The position numbers and the translations under genes are program-made. Of a stretch of 18,584 nucleotides of DNA, positions 1-8,458 are shown piece after piece (within the stretch, counting starts at the first letter, position 1; every line of letters begins with the position of its first letter). The stretch is taken from contig CAIRSV010000059.1 of the NCBI GenBank assembly GCA_903881265.1, forward strand, positions 1 through 18,584, read 5' to 3'. The notes beneath the pieces are model-generated. The model was not told where the DNA came from. It ran no database searches and saw only the letters and a program-made list of their open reading frames with translations. This stretch comes from an uncultured Bacteroidota bacterium. Its GTDB lineage: Bacteria; Bacteroidota; Bacteroidia; Chitinophagales; Chitinophagaceae.

Positions 1-2
1 CT

Positions 3-158
3 ATCACTGAAGTGATTGCTTCTAATCTTGTGATGTTGGATAAACGGGGAACAGAAATCAAAAGTGAATTTGAGGACATCCAAACACAACACAATAATAA
101 TCAAGCTTCAATCGCGCCTACTCTTGTAAATGATTTGGCAGATGAATTGCCTTTTTAG
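3..158 (+). CDS. ssb: Single-stranded DNA-binding protein, C-terminal fragment (5' end outside the window)
   Basis: The last 51 codons of an open frame that enters from the left edge. It begins with a strand resembling the end of the SSB OB-fold (VIASNLVMLDKR), followed by a polar Gln/Asn-rich linker. It ends in the acidic tip DELPF, and an acidic stretch closing in Pro-Phe is the hallmark of bacterial SSB that docks repair and replication partners. SSB coats single-stranded DNA during replication, repair and recombination. From memory, ssb followed by gldE is a common order in Bacteroidota, which supports the call. Only the tail is visible, so paralogue identity and length cannot be judged. 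Confidence 0.85.
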   Translation: MTEVIASNLVMLDKRGTEIKSEFEDIQTQHNNNQASIAPTLVNDLADELPF

Positions 159-167
159 ATATATTTG
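134..167 (+). promoter_or_regulatory. Bacteroidota-type promoter for gldE
   Basis: TTTG at 134-137 is followed after 22 bases by TATATTTG at 160-167, an exact match to the TAnnTTTG -7 consensus. The -33 element lies inside the end of ssb. The predicted transcript starts near 171 and gives a leader of roughly 55-60 bases before the TTG start of gldE. This is a consensus match by eye only. Confidence 0.6.
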
Positions 168-228
168 CATCCAAATCTGTAAATTAGCACCATTAAAATT
201 TACTATTCCTAACGAAATCACTTAGCAA

Positions 229-1599
229 TTGGACCCTGATTCGGCATATACAAATTTACTCAGTACTCTTCTCACCACCTCTTTAAACACCAATGCCCAG
301 GTTGGATTGGCCTTTGTTATTCTGTTATTGTTAATCCTCACAGCACTTATCGCAGGCTCTGAAGTCGCTTTCTTCTCGTTATCGGCCAAGGATATTAATT
401 ACATCAAACAAAAAGAAGACGCTGGCTATAAAACGATCCTGGGCTTATTAGAAAACCCTAAACGATTATTGGCCACATTGCTCATAGGGAATAATTTCCT
501 CAGCATAGGCGTCATCATCAGCACGAACCTTCTTTTTAATAGCCTTATTCAAATAGACAAGATTTTTCCAAGCATTCCCTTGCATTTTATTTCATTCCTG
601 AATATTTTCATTCAGGTTGTTTTCGTAACCTTTTTTTTAGTCCTATTTGGTGAAGTACTTCCGAAAGTTTATGCCACTCAAAATAATCTACGACTTAGCT
701 ATTTTACCGCACCTTTTATCAAACTTTTGGATAAAGTCTTCAGCCCTGTCAGTAATTTTTTGGTATCATCGACCTACTTTATTGAAGGCCGACTCGGCAA
801 CCGATCCAAGAATGACATCAGCAATGAGGATATGGAAAACGCGATTGATCTAACACTCGGTCATACGGCTTCGAAAGAAGAAGTAAATATCTTTAAAGGC
901 ATCGTAAAGTTTAACGATATCACCGTAAAACAGATTATGCGAAACAGGCACGATGTGGAAGCCATCAATATCAATTGGACCTTTGATGAATTAAAAAAGC
1001 AGGTCATCGACACCGGTTTTTCACGAATGCCTGTCTATAGTGAAACACTCGACGATGTAAAAGGCATTATACATTCCAAAGATCTATTGAAGCATATTAA
1101 AGTACCGAATTTTGATTGGCATCCTCTGATGAGAACTGTCAATTATGTGCATGAAACCAAATTGATTAAACCCTTGTTGAAAGAATTTCAGATGAAACGG
1201 AATCACATGGCCATTGTGGTGGATGAATTTGGAGGCACTTCCGGCATCGTAACACTCGAAGACATCATGGAAGAAATTATCGGGGAAATCAAAGACGAAT
1301 TCGATGATGATGAATTGTTGGCTAAAAAAATCGATGACAATAACTATATCTTTGAAGGCAAAACATTAATCAATGATTTCTGCCGCATTATAGGCGTGCC
1401 GCTTGATGTGTTTGATACAATACGCGGAGAAAGCGATTCATTGGCTGGACTCGTATTGGAAATTGCCGGTAAATTTCCTTCACAAAATGAAGTGGTGCGC
1501 TTTGAAAACTACGACTTCACTGTAGTGCAACTAGAAAAAATGCGACTGCAAAAAATCAAACTAACCATCCATCAAGACGAAAAAAATACAGCAGGTTAA
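229..1599 (+). CDS. gldE: GldE, CBS/CorC-domain membrane protein linked to gliding and type IX secretion
   Basis: A 456-aa inner-membrane protein of the CNNM/HlyC-CorC family. The N-terminal DUF21 domain (about residues 25-190) has hydrophobic segments near 25-43, 82-104 and 119-140 and the signature GEVLPK at 141-146. A CBS pair follows (about 225-355), including VDEFGGTSGIVTLEDIMEEI around 331-350. The C-terminal CorC_HlyC transporter-associated domain covers about 368-448. In Flavobacterium, GldE is tied to gliding and T9SS function, often beside gldD; the transport role of the family is less certain. Here porU and porV follow immediately, which supports GldE over a generic hemolysin-like paralogue. 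The TTG start is chosen because an in-frame TAG lies at 223-225 and no ATG precedes the first membrane helix. gldD is not next to it in this window. Confidence 0.85.
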   Translation: MDPDSAYTNLLSTLLTTSLNTNAQVGLAFVILLLLILTALIAGSEVAFFSLSAKDINYIKQKEDAGYKTILGLLENPKRLLATLLIGNNFLSIGVIISTNLLFNSLIQIDKIFPSIPLHFISFLNIFIQVVFVTFFLVLFGEVLPKVYATQNNLRLSYFTAPFIKLLDKVFSPVSNFLVSSTYFIEGRLGNRSKNDISNEDMENAIDLTLGHTASKEEVNIFKGIVKFNDITVKQIMRNRHDVEAININWTFDELKKQVIDTGFSRMPVYSETLDDVKGIIHSKDLLKHIKVPNFDWHPLMRTVNYVHETKLIKPLLKEFQMKRNHMAIVVDEFGGTSGIVTLEDIMEEIIGEIKDEFDDDELLAKKIDDNNYIFEGKTLINDFCRIIGVPLDVFDTIRGESDSLAGLVLEIAGKFPSQNEVVRFENYDFTVVQLEKMRLQKIKLTIHQDEKNTAG

Positions 1600-1744
1600 T
1601 ACAATAATCTCAGCATTGAATCGTTTTACCCATCACAACGAGAGTTGCTAAGGTAAGGTAGCCACAGTGCATCTAACTTGTTCACCCTTCCATTTTTATT
1701 CATCTAAACGTTCTTTCGACTGATAAAGTTTTACATCATTCATC

Positions 1745-1774
1745 TTTGCGCCTCATTAAAAGAGGTTAACTTTG
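1745..1774 (+). promoter_or_regulatory. Bacteroidota-type promoter for porU
   Basis: TTTG at 1745-1748, an 18-base spacer, then TAACTTTG at 1767-1774: both elements match the consensus at a standard distance. The transcript would start about 4-7 bases after 1774. The upstream in-frame TTG at 1772-1774 is therefore part of the -7 box and not a start codon, leaving ATG 1790 (or 1793) with a very short leader. Confidence 0.65.
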
Positions 1775-1789
1775 ACAATCACTTTTTGT

Positions 1790-4700
1790 ATGATGCTACA
1801 TAAATTATTCAGGTCCTTCGTAATCTATACAGTCTTAGTAAGCTCCTTCACGTTGTCCGCGCAAGAGATGACGCAATCGTCCAATGAACCATCTTCTCAA
1901 CTAGGTAAAAAAACCTCGCGCGAAAGCAATTCGACTCGTATTGACATCGATAAGCTCTTCAAGATTGAACGCCGTAACCTGCAAAACTTTGCCATACCTC
2001 AGGTGACCATTATCAATCAGAAAATAGAGTCCATCACAGATCCGCCATTCGATAAAACAACTGAATTGCCTACCTCTTTTGACATTACAACAAAAATTAC
2101 GATAGAACGCAAGCAAGCGATTGCCCTCATTTTTGTTCCGCAATATATCCGTACATCAGATGGCTCTGTCAAACATCTAATCGCGTATGATATTGACCTG
2201 CAGGAAAATAAAACAAGCAACAAACCAACAAGCGGCAATCGCACCTACGCAAGTAATTCGATATTGGCCAATGGCAATTTTTACAAAGTAGCCATTGCAC
2301 AACAAGGTCTTTACAAAATTGACTATGCCTTCATAAAAAATAATATCGGCGTTGACCCTGCAGGTATCAATCCTAGCAATATTCGTTTGTATGGCAATGG
2401 TGGAGAATTATTATCAGAAAATAATGCCATCGCTCCACAGGATGATTTGATAGAAAATGCAATTCAAGTGGTTGATGGCGGCGATGGACAATTCAATCCT
2501 GGCGATTATATCTTGTTTTATGCAAATGGGCCACATACAATTGTCAAGGATTCTGCTACTAAAAGCTTCTCGCATCTCTTTAATATCTATAGCGAAAACA
2601 GTTTTTATTTTCTCAACTTTGATCAGGGTGCAGGCAAACGCATCACCAATGCGACGAACCCATCTACGTCCAATGTCATTGTCAATTCGTTTAATGATTT
2701 TCAATTTATTGAAAAGGATTCGAGCAATCAGGGCAAATTTGGCAAGACTTGGTGGGGCGATGAATTTAGTGATCAACCGGGACGTTATCTGAACCGCTCC
2801 TATAATTTTACGATTCCATCCATCGATATCACGTCGCCTGTGTTGGTGAGAACACGTTTCGGTGCTATTTCCTATTCAGGCTATAGTGGCGTAAGTGTAT
2901 TGGCAAACGGAACCTCTGTGATGAACACGTCAATTTCGGCAGTTGGCACCACATACTCTGACCCTGTCACAAAATCAGTCGATCAAACGCAAGCAGTAAC
3001 CATTACATCGTCAAACCTAAACCTAAATGTATCGTTCACAAAAGGCAGCAGTTCGGCAGTCGGCTATCTCGATTTTATTGAAATCAATGCCAGGCGAAAT
3101 TTGTTCTTTAATGGCTATGTCAATTTTGCGGATTGGAATGCTGTTGGTGCAGGACAGATTGCCTCGTACCAACTTCAAAATGCGAATGCCAACACACAGG
3201 TATGGGATATCAGCAATCCATTATCGCCATCACGGATGACATCTTCGTTGAGTGGTTCTGTCTTGACATTCAATCAGGATGCAAGTTCGCTTCACCGCTT
3301 TATCGCACTCGATGCCAGCCAATACAATACACCAACGTTCATTGAACGAACAGCCAACCAAAATTTACACAACTATTCACCCAAGGATTATATCATCATT
3401 GTGTACCCTGCGTTAAAAAGCGAAGCCGAACGATTAGCTGCTCATCATACCGAAAAACGAGGACTCAAAACATTGGTGGTTACACCCCAAGAAATTTATA
3501 ATGAGTTTTCCTCTGGCTCACAAGATATCAGTGCTATCAAGGATTTTTTGAAAATGTATTACGACAAAGCCGCTGTCAATGATCTACCTAAATATGTGTT
3601 GCTCATGGGCGATGCCTCATACGACTATAAAAATCGGGTCAAAAATAATACCAATTGTGTTCCAACATTCGAGACCACAGAAAGTGATAATAAAATATAC
3701 GGCTATTGCACCGATGACTTTTTCGGATTCCTAGACGACAATGAATATATCAATGGCTTTACATCAGGGCAAATCAATACGCTAGATATCGGCATTGGAC
3801 GTCTTCCAGTGAGTACTCTCAGCAGTGCAAGTGCACTTGTGAGCAAGATTATTGATTACGATAGTCCGAAGTCGTTTGGTCCATGGAAAAATACAATGAC
3901 CTTCAATGCGGATGATGAAGATAGTGGCATCCACCTAGAAGATGCCGAAATTATGTCGCAATATGCCAATGACTCAATGCCAACCTATAATAATTGTAAG
4001 ATTTATGTTGATGGCTTTGTGCAACAATCTACACCGGCCGGCCCGCGTACACCTGATGCAAACAAAGCAGTTACGGCGCAAATCTATAACGGCACCTTCC
4101 TCATGAATTACAACGGTCACGGCGGACCACTTGGTTGGTGCGAAGAACGTATCTTCTCTATGGACGATGTGAATCTGATGACGAATTACAATAAGCTTCC
4201 ACTATTCATCACGGCTACCTGCGATTTTGCTCCGTATGACGATCCCGCTGTTGTGTCTGCCGGTGAAATTTTGATCAATAAACCAAACGGTGGCGCCATC
4301 GCTCTAATGACAACCACTCGACTTGTCTATCAAGATCAAAATAGGGAAATGAATATCAACTATATGAATGAAGGGTTCAAGCCCATGAGTAACGGACAAT
4401 ACCCGAGCTTAGGCGATGCCTACAGACTTTCTAAGAATTTACGTTATGTAAGTTATATCGGCACCTTCGAAGCTGCCAACTTTAGAAAATTTGCCTTGCT
4501 TGGCGATCCTGCCTTACCATTGGCATTTCCAACATACAAGGTCATAACAGATAGTATCAATGGTATTTCCGTAAGCGTTTCATACGATACACTGAACGCA
4601 TTAGGGAAGTACACCATTACCGGACACGTTGCAGATCAATCGGGCACTGTGTTGACGGGTTTTAACGGCACAGTCTATCCTGTCATTTTTGATAAGCCAA

Positions 4701-5614
4701 AAAAACTTACCACCTTACAGAACGACCCAAATTCACCGAAAGAAGAATACTATGTGCAGAACAACGCTATTTACAAAGGAAAAGCCACAGTAAAAAACGG
4801 CACATTCTCATTCACCTTTGTCGTACCAAAGGATATCAATTATGAAATTGCCAAAGGCAAAATCAGTTATTATGCCGATAATAGTATCGAAGATGCTGCT
4901 GGTTATGATAAAAATATTTACATCGGTGGTAGCAACCCAAATGCGTTGGCAGATAATGCGGGCCCTGTCATCAAGGCTTATATGAATAACGAAAAATTTG
5001 TCGACGGAGGCATCACGCCTTCGAATGCGACCTTGTTGGTAAAACTATCGGATGATAATGGCATCAACTATACCGGTAATTCAATTGGACATGATATCAC
5101 AGCAATCCTCGATGGCAATGCACAAAATACATATGTGCTAAATAATTTTTTTGAAGCAGATATTGATAATTATAAATCAGGAACCATCAAATTTCCGGTT
5201 GCGAATCTAAGCGAAGGGCCGCATACATTCACGATCAAAGCTTGGGATATTTCTAATAATTCGTCTCAAGTGATCCTGCATTTCATTGTCGTGAATTCGA
5301 AGCAAGGTATATTAAGTCACGTTTACAATTACCCCAATCCGTTTACGACACATACAAGTTTTATGTTTGAACATAATATGCCGAACCAGAATCTATATGT
5401 CAATATCACTATCTATTCAGTTTCTGGCAAAACGGTAAAAACCATACGCACTATGGTCAATACCGAAGGAACACGATGCGATTCAATCGAATGGGACGGA
5501 CGAGATGAATATGGCGACAAACTCGGAAAAGGTGTCTACTTATACAAACTAGCAGTAAAATCACAAAACGGCTTTTCAGATAGTCAGTATCAAAAAATTA
5601 TCCTGTTAAACTAA
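1790..5614 (+). CDS. porU: PorU, type IX secretion C25-family sortase-like protease
   Basis: About 1274 aa from ATG 1790. An N-terminal signal peptide (hydrophobic core about 9-22, SAQ near 23-25) precedes PorU-like beta domains; the FYKVAIAQQGLYKIDY stretch and YGNGGELL are typical. A gingipain-like C25 domain lies in the middle. The catalytic His is in NGHGG (H777) and the nucleophile Cys in ATCDFAPYDDP (C811), a spacing like that of gingipains. The C-terminal domain starts at NYPNPF (about 1180) and has a FlgD/T9SS-type beta fold running to the end. PorU sits at the outer membrane, removes cargo C-terminal domains and attaches cargo to lipopolysaccharide. porV follows directly, the usual pairing. 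In-frame extension to TTG 1772 is rejected because that codon lies in the promoter. All catalytic residues look intact. Confidence 0.92.
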   Translation: MMLHKLFRSFVIYTVLVSSFTLSAQEMTQSSNEPSSQLGKKTSRESNSTRIDIDKLFKIERRNLQNFAIPQVTIINQKIESITDPPFDKTTELPTSFDITTKITIERKQAIALIFVPQYIRTSDGSVKHLIAYDIDLQENKTSNKPTSGNRTYASNSILANGNFYKVAIAQQGLYKIDYAFIKNNIGVDPAGINPSNIRLYGNGGELLSENNAIAPQDDLIENAIQVVDGGDGQFNPGDYILFYANGPHTIVKDSATKSFSHLFNIYSENSFYFLNFDQGAGKRITNATNPSTSNVIVNSFNDFQFIEKDSSNQGKFGKTWWGDEFSDQPGRYLNRSYNFTIPSIDITSPVLVRTRFGAISYSGYSGVSVLANGTSVMNTSISAVGTTYSDPVTKSVDQTQAVTITSSNLNLNVSFTKGSSSAVGYLDFIEINARRNLFFNGYVNFADWNAVGAGQIASYQLQNANANTQVWDISNPLSPSRMTSSLSGSVLTFNQDASSLHRFIALDASQYNTPTFIERTANQNLHNYSPKDYIIIVYPALKSEAERLAAHHTEKRGLKTLVVTPQEIYNEFSSGSQDISAIKDFLKMYYDKAAVNDLPKYVLLMGDASYDYKNRVKNNTNCVPTFETTESDNKIYGYCTDDFFGFLDDNEYINGFTSGQINTLDIGIGRLPVSTLSSASALVSKIIDYDSPKSFGPWKNTMTFNADDEDSGIHLEDAEIMSQYANDSMPTYNNCKIYVDGFVQQSTPAGPRTPDANKAVTAQIYNGTFLMNYNGHGGPLGWCEERIFSMDDVNLMTNYNKLPLFITATCDFAPYDDPAVVSAGEILINKPNGGAIALMTTTRLVYQDQNREMNINYMNEGFKPMSNGQYPSLGDAYRLSKNLRYVSYIGTFEAANFRKFALLGDPALPLAFPTYKVITDSINGISVSVSYDTLNALGKYTITGHVADQSGTVLTGFNGTVYPVIFDKPKKLTTLQNDPNSPKEEYYVQNNAIYKGKATVKNGTFSFTFVVPKDINYEIAKGKISYYADNSIEDAAGYDKNIYIGGSNPNALADNAGPVIKAYMNNEKFVDGGITPSNATLLVKLSDDNGINYTGNSIGHDITAILDGNAQNTYVLNNFFEADIDNYKSGTIKFPVANLSEGPHTFTIKAWDISNNSSQVILHFIVVNSKQGILSHVYNYPNPFTTHTSFMFEHNMPNQNLYVNITIYSVSGKTVKTIRTMVNTEGTRCDSIEWDGRDEYGDKLGKGVYLYKLAVKSQNGFSDSQYQKIILLN

Positions 5615-5654
5615 AACTTATCAATTTGTTAAACTAGACTTATCATTTTTACTT

Positions 5655-5662
5655 TATATTTG
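5655..5662 (+). promoter_or_regulatory. -7 element (TATATTTG) upstream of porV
   Basis: TATATTTG matches TAnnTTTG exactly, 41 bases after the porU stop. The nearest TTTG (5625-5628) is 26 bases upstream, longer than the usual spacer, so the -33 element is weak. It suggests that porV can be transcribed separately from porU, with a leader of about 65 bases to ATG 5736. Confidence 0.5.
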
Positions 5663-5735
5663 CGACTCACAATTTTAGACGTAATTCTAGTTGCCTATCA
5701 GGACGAAAACTCTACATCAAACAAATCTTACAGTA

Positions 5736-6956
5736 ATGACGGTGAAAACCTTGAATTTAGCTTTATGCTTGGCACTCTCTCTTGCCTCAAGTAGCTTATT
5801 GGCTCAAAACACAACAAGTGGACAAAAAACAGGTCCTGATTACACAACCATAACCACTGCGGTGCCCTTTATGCGCATCTGTCCGGATGCCCGGTCGGGA
5901 GCAATGGGTGATGTCGGTATCGCGATTGACCCAGATGCCAATGCACAATATTGGAATGTATCCAAACTGGCAATGGCCGATAAAGATGCAGGTGTTTCAA
6001 TAACCTATACACCTTGGTTGAAAGATTTAGTGCCCGATATTTTCTTGGCCTATATCGCAGGTTATATTAAATTCGGAGATGCTGAAAACAAAAATCAAGC
6101 CGTCAGCGTGAGTATGCGTTACTTCAATTTGGGATCGATCAACTATACCACTATCGACGCGACACCAGCAGGAACAGGTAATCCTCGTGAAATGGCTATT
6201 GACCTAGGTTATTCACGCAAACTTTCTGAGCAATTGTCTGTCGGATTGACTGGTAAATATATCCACTCGAATATCATCAATGGTGCGGGTAATTCACAAG
6301 GCGTTAATTACAAACCTGGCAATTCATTCGCGGTTGATTTTGGCGCCTATTATAAAAAGCAACTCAACTCAAATGATGAAACTGGCGAAGGTTCTTCAAT
6401 TGCTGCAGGGATTGCGATAACGAATCTAGGATCACCGATTTCATATTCCAATAATCGTAAAGATTTTATCCCAACCAATTTAGGCATTGGCGTTGCGTAT
6501 AACTATGTGATTGATGAATACAACAAATTCACTGTAGCAATCGATGCCAATAAATTACTAGTGCCTTCTCCTCAATGGTCACAAGACAGCAGTGGCGACT
6601 ATTCGTTCCTTGCTCCTAAGGAACAAAGTGTCATTAGTGGTGTATTTAGTTCGTTTGGAGATGCCACTGGCGGCAGTGCCGAAGAGTTGCGAGAAGTGAT
6701 GGTAGGTATTGGTGCCGAATATGCCTATCAAAATCAGTTTTTTGCCCGTGCTGGATATTTTTATGAAAGCAAACAAAAAGGCGACAGACGTTTCTTGTCA
6801 ATAGGTATCGGCGTAAAATACAATGTATTCGGTCTGAATTTCGCTTATCTAGTGCCTTCTGGTTCAGGTGTAAGCAGAAACCCACTTTCTAATACCCTTC
6901 GATTCTCATTGATGTTCGACTTTGCCGATTTCAGTGCGATGGCCAACGGCAAATAG
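5736..6956 (+). CDS. porV: PorV (LptO), type IX secretion outer-membrane shuttle protein
   Basis: About 406 aa from ATG 5736, where a clean signal peptide begins (hydrophobic 6-22, LLAQ near 21-24). The mature start carries the PorV signature: TAVPFMRICPDARSGAMGD at about 41-59, then IDPDANAQYWNVSKLA. FadL-like 14-strand barrel repeats with alternating aromatic residues follow, including IPTNLGIGVAYNYVIDEYNKFTVAIDANK. Length is normal for the family. PorV is an outer-membrane beta-barrel that takes cargo from the translocon and passes it to PorU for cleavage and attachment. The frame can be extended to TTG 5691, but the extra 15 residues are polar and would hide the signal peptide, so ATG 5736 is preferred. 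ispF follows after 53 bases without a visible promoter and may be co-transcribed. Confidence 0.92.
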   Translation: MTVKTLNLALCLALSLASSSLLAQNTTSGQKTGPDYTTITTAVPFMRICPDARSGAMGDVGIAIDPDANAQYWNVSKLAMADKDAGVSITYTPWLKDLVPDIFLAYIAGYIKFGDAENKNQAVSVSMRYFNLGSINYTTIDATPAGTGNPREMAIDLGYSRKLSEQLSVGLTGKYIHSNIINGAGNSQGVNYKPGNSFAVDFGAYYKKQLNSNDETGEGSSIAAGIAITNLGSPISYSNNRKDFIPTNLGIGVAYNYVIDEYNKFTVAIDANKLLVPSPQWSQDSSGDYSFLAPKEQSVISGVFSSFGDATGGSAEELREVMVGIGAEYAYQNQFFARAGYFYESKQKGDRRFLSIGIGVKYNVFGLNFAYLVPSGSGVSRNPLSNTLRFSLMFDFADFSAMANGK

Positions 6957-7009
6957 ACGATCGGTTTCTTTTAGGGAATACGTCCATTCAAAACAATTAT
7001 CCATTTATC

Positions 7010-7489
7010 ATGTACAGAATAGGTTATGGCATCGATTATCATCAATTAGTCGAAGGAAGAGATTTTTGGCTTGGTGGAATCAATATACCGCATACAAAAG
7101 GTGCGTTAGGACATTCAGATGCTGATGTATTACTACACGCTATTTGTGATGCCATGTTGGGCGCCGTAAATGCCGGTGATATCGGAACACATTTTCCTGA
7201 TACCGATCAAGCGTATAAAGATATCGATAGTAAAATCCTGTTGAAAAAAAGCAATGATGTACTACGTCAAAAAGGTTATGAAATAGTCAATATCGACAGT
7301 ACGGTGTGTTTGCAATTGCCTAAAATAAAACCACACATTGCGCTGATGCAGGAGGCGATTGCTTCTACGCTTGAATTATCGATCGATTTGATTTCTATCA
7401 AAGCAACAACCACAGAGCAACTTGGTTTTGTGGGACGCGAAGAGGGTGTTGTAGCGCATGCGAATGTATTAGTACGCAAGACGTCGTAA
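7010..7489 (+). CDS. ispF: 2-C-methyl-D-erythritol 2,4-cyclodiphosphate synthase
   Basis: 159 aa, full family length. IspF cyclises CDP-ME 2-phosphate to MEcPP with release of CMP in the non-mevalonate isoprenoid pathway; it is a cytosolic, metal-dependent trimer. The opening RIGYGIDYH supplies metal ligands D9 and H11, HSDADVLLHA contains H35 and the ligand H43, the signature DIGTHFPDTD lies at 57-66, and KATTTEQLGFVGREEG (131-146) provides the nucleotide-binding Thr/Glu. The start is ATG 7010, right before the conserved motif. It lies 53 bases behind porV. It converges with zero bases between stop codons on the downstream methyltransferase gene. Confidence 0.96.
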   Translation: MYRIGYGIDYHQLVEGRDFWLGGINIPHTKGALGHSDADVLLHAICDAMLGAVNAGDIGTHFPDTDQAYKDIDSKILLKKSNDVLRQKGYEIVNIDSTVCLQLPKIKPHIALMQEAIASTLELSIDLISIKATTTEQLGFVGREEGVVAHANVLVRKTS

Positions 7490-8218
7490 TCAGAATCTAC
7501 CTTCGGCCACACAGGTTAATCCAAGCCATCTATTGTATTTCGTCACCAACATTTCGCAGGAACTATACTTGAGCAATAAGGCATTGAGCCACGAAGGCAG
7601 CGGTTTCATATCTGATTGTGTTGGTGCATGCGCAGAGGCAAAAAAAGCCGATAGTTTTCGTTTGACAAATACCAATGGGAAGAGTGTTCCGTACAAATAA
7701 TAAATCTTGTCGACGGTATATCCAGTATCAAGCAATACCTTTTTCAAGGACGATTTAGTATAACGACGATAATGCCCGAGATACTCATCGTGTGCACTCC
7801 AAACACTTTTGAACGCCGGCACGGTAATGAAGAAATGATTGGTATCGGCTACTGCACGTGCTTTAAGTTGTGTCAATAGTTGACTATCATTTTCAAGGTG
7901 TTCAAGCACATCCATCATCAACACAAGCGACTGTTCAATTTTTATTGGAAGCTCGTGTTGCTTCTGCATTGTTTCTCCATTCGAACTAAGAATCTCTGCT
8001 TCGGTATACGCCGTATCTACTAATGAAATTTTCGAAAAGGTTGTCGGAAAATGATGTTGCAATGCAACACTAAAGAATCCACTGCCGGCACCCACATCAA
8101 TAAGATGCAAGGCCTCGGCGCGCAATGATGACACAACGCCAAGCAAGGGTTGTTTTTTACTTTGATAATACCAATGCGTGTGTGGGTCTACACCGCTTTC
8201 GAGTTCCTTAATATCCAT
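7490..8218 (-). CDS. Class I SAM-dependent methyltransferase, substrate unknown
   Basis: 242 aa with a Rossmann methyltransferase core. Motif I is LIDVGAGSGFFS (39-50), an acidic residue ends strand 2 (LVD, 66-68), and the post-II/motif IV region MMDVLEHLEND (101-111) resembles Methyltransf_11/12 families. VPAFKSVWSAHDEYLGHYRRYTK (133-155) is typical of uncharacterised methyltransferases found near glycan or lipid synthesis genes. The C-terminal third has a hydrophobic patch (YYLYGTLFPLVFVKRKL) that may sit at the membrane. No neighbour names a substrate. A candidate -7 box, TACATTTG on this strand, lies 16 bases before the ATG, which supports the start. Methyl transfer is well supported; the target is not. 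Confidence 0.8.
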   Translation of the reverse strand: MDIKELESGVDPHTHWYYQSKKQPLLGVVSSLRAEALHLIDVGAGSGFFSVALQHHFPTTFSKISLVDTAYTEAEILSSNGETMQKQHELPIKIEQSLVLMMDVLEHLENDSQLLTQLKARAVADTNHFFITVPAFKSVWSAHDEYLGHYRRYTKSSLKKVLLDTGYTVDKIYYLYGTLFPLVFVKRKLSAFFASAHAPTQSDMKPLPSWLNALLLKYSSCEMLVTKYNRWLGLTCVAEGRF

Positions 8219-8234
8219 GTCGATAACTAAAAAC

Positions 8235-8242
8235 CAAATGTA
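8235..8242 (-). promoter_or_regulatory. -7 element (TACATTTG) for the methyltransferase gene
   Basis: The reverse complement reads TACATTTG, an exact TAnnTTTG match, ending 16 bases before the ATG at 8218. This spacing is close to that seen for porU (15) and ddl (17). No good -33 TTG lies at 17-23 bases, so support rests on the -7 box and its position. Confidence 0.45.
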
Positions 8243-8315
8243 CTACCCACGATGCAAAGTTGAGCCGTTATGTGTGAATGAATCATCATCTTCGCATTGG
8301 CGCATGACACAATGA

Positions 8316-8354
8316 TGCAACGTGTATCGAATGTTCATCGCAAATGACGTTGCA
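8316..8354. repeat. Inverted repeat in the methyltransferase/ddl divergent gap
   Basis: TGCAACGT at 8316-8323 and ACGTTGCA at 8347-8354 are perfect 8-base inverted arms around 23 bases. The right arm overlaps a small palindrome, GTTGCAAC. It lies about 80 bases upstream of the ddl -7 box. It could be a regulator site, or a chance repeat. The rest of the 240-bp gap (8219-8458) shows only the two promoters. Confidence 0.35.
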
Positions 8355-8433
8355 ACATACCAAGTCGAACGTCAATTATATTGGGCATCGCAACAATACG
8401 AATGCCATACTTTTAATTCGTGTTGCTTTTCTG

Positions 8434-8441
8434 TAGCTTTG
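8434..8441 (+). promoter_or_regulatory. -7 element (TAGCTTTG) for ddl
   Basis: TAGCTTTG is an exact TAnnTTTG match 17 bases before ATG 8459. Transcription from it would begin downstream of the in-frame GTG at 8420, ruling that codon out. No convincing -33 TTG at the standard distance. Confidence 0.55.
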
Positions 8442-8458
8442 TGCCATTCTTTTTATAC

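Noticed and set aside
1600..1744. Possible terminator or small RNA after gldE
   Set aside because: Only a 4-base GCTA/TAGC pairing is visible near 1650, with no T-run. The gap holds no convincing structure beyond the porU promoter at its right end.
2414..2776. 120-aa open frame on the minus strand inside porU
   Set aside because: It lies wholly opposite the porU reading frame, has no recognisable motif and an unnatural Ile/Cys-rich composition, as expected of a shadow frame.
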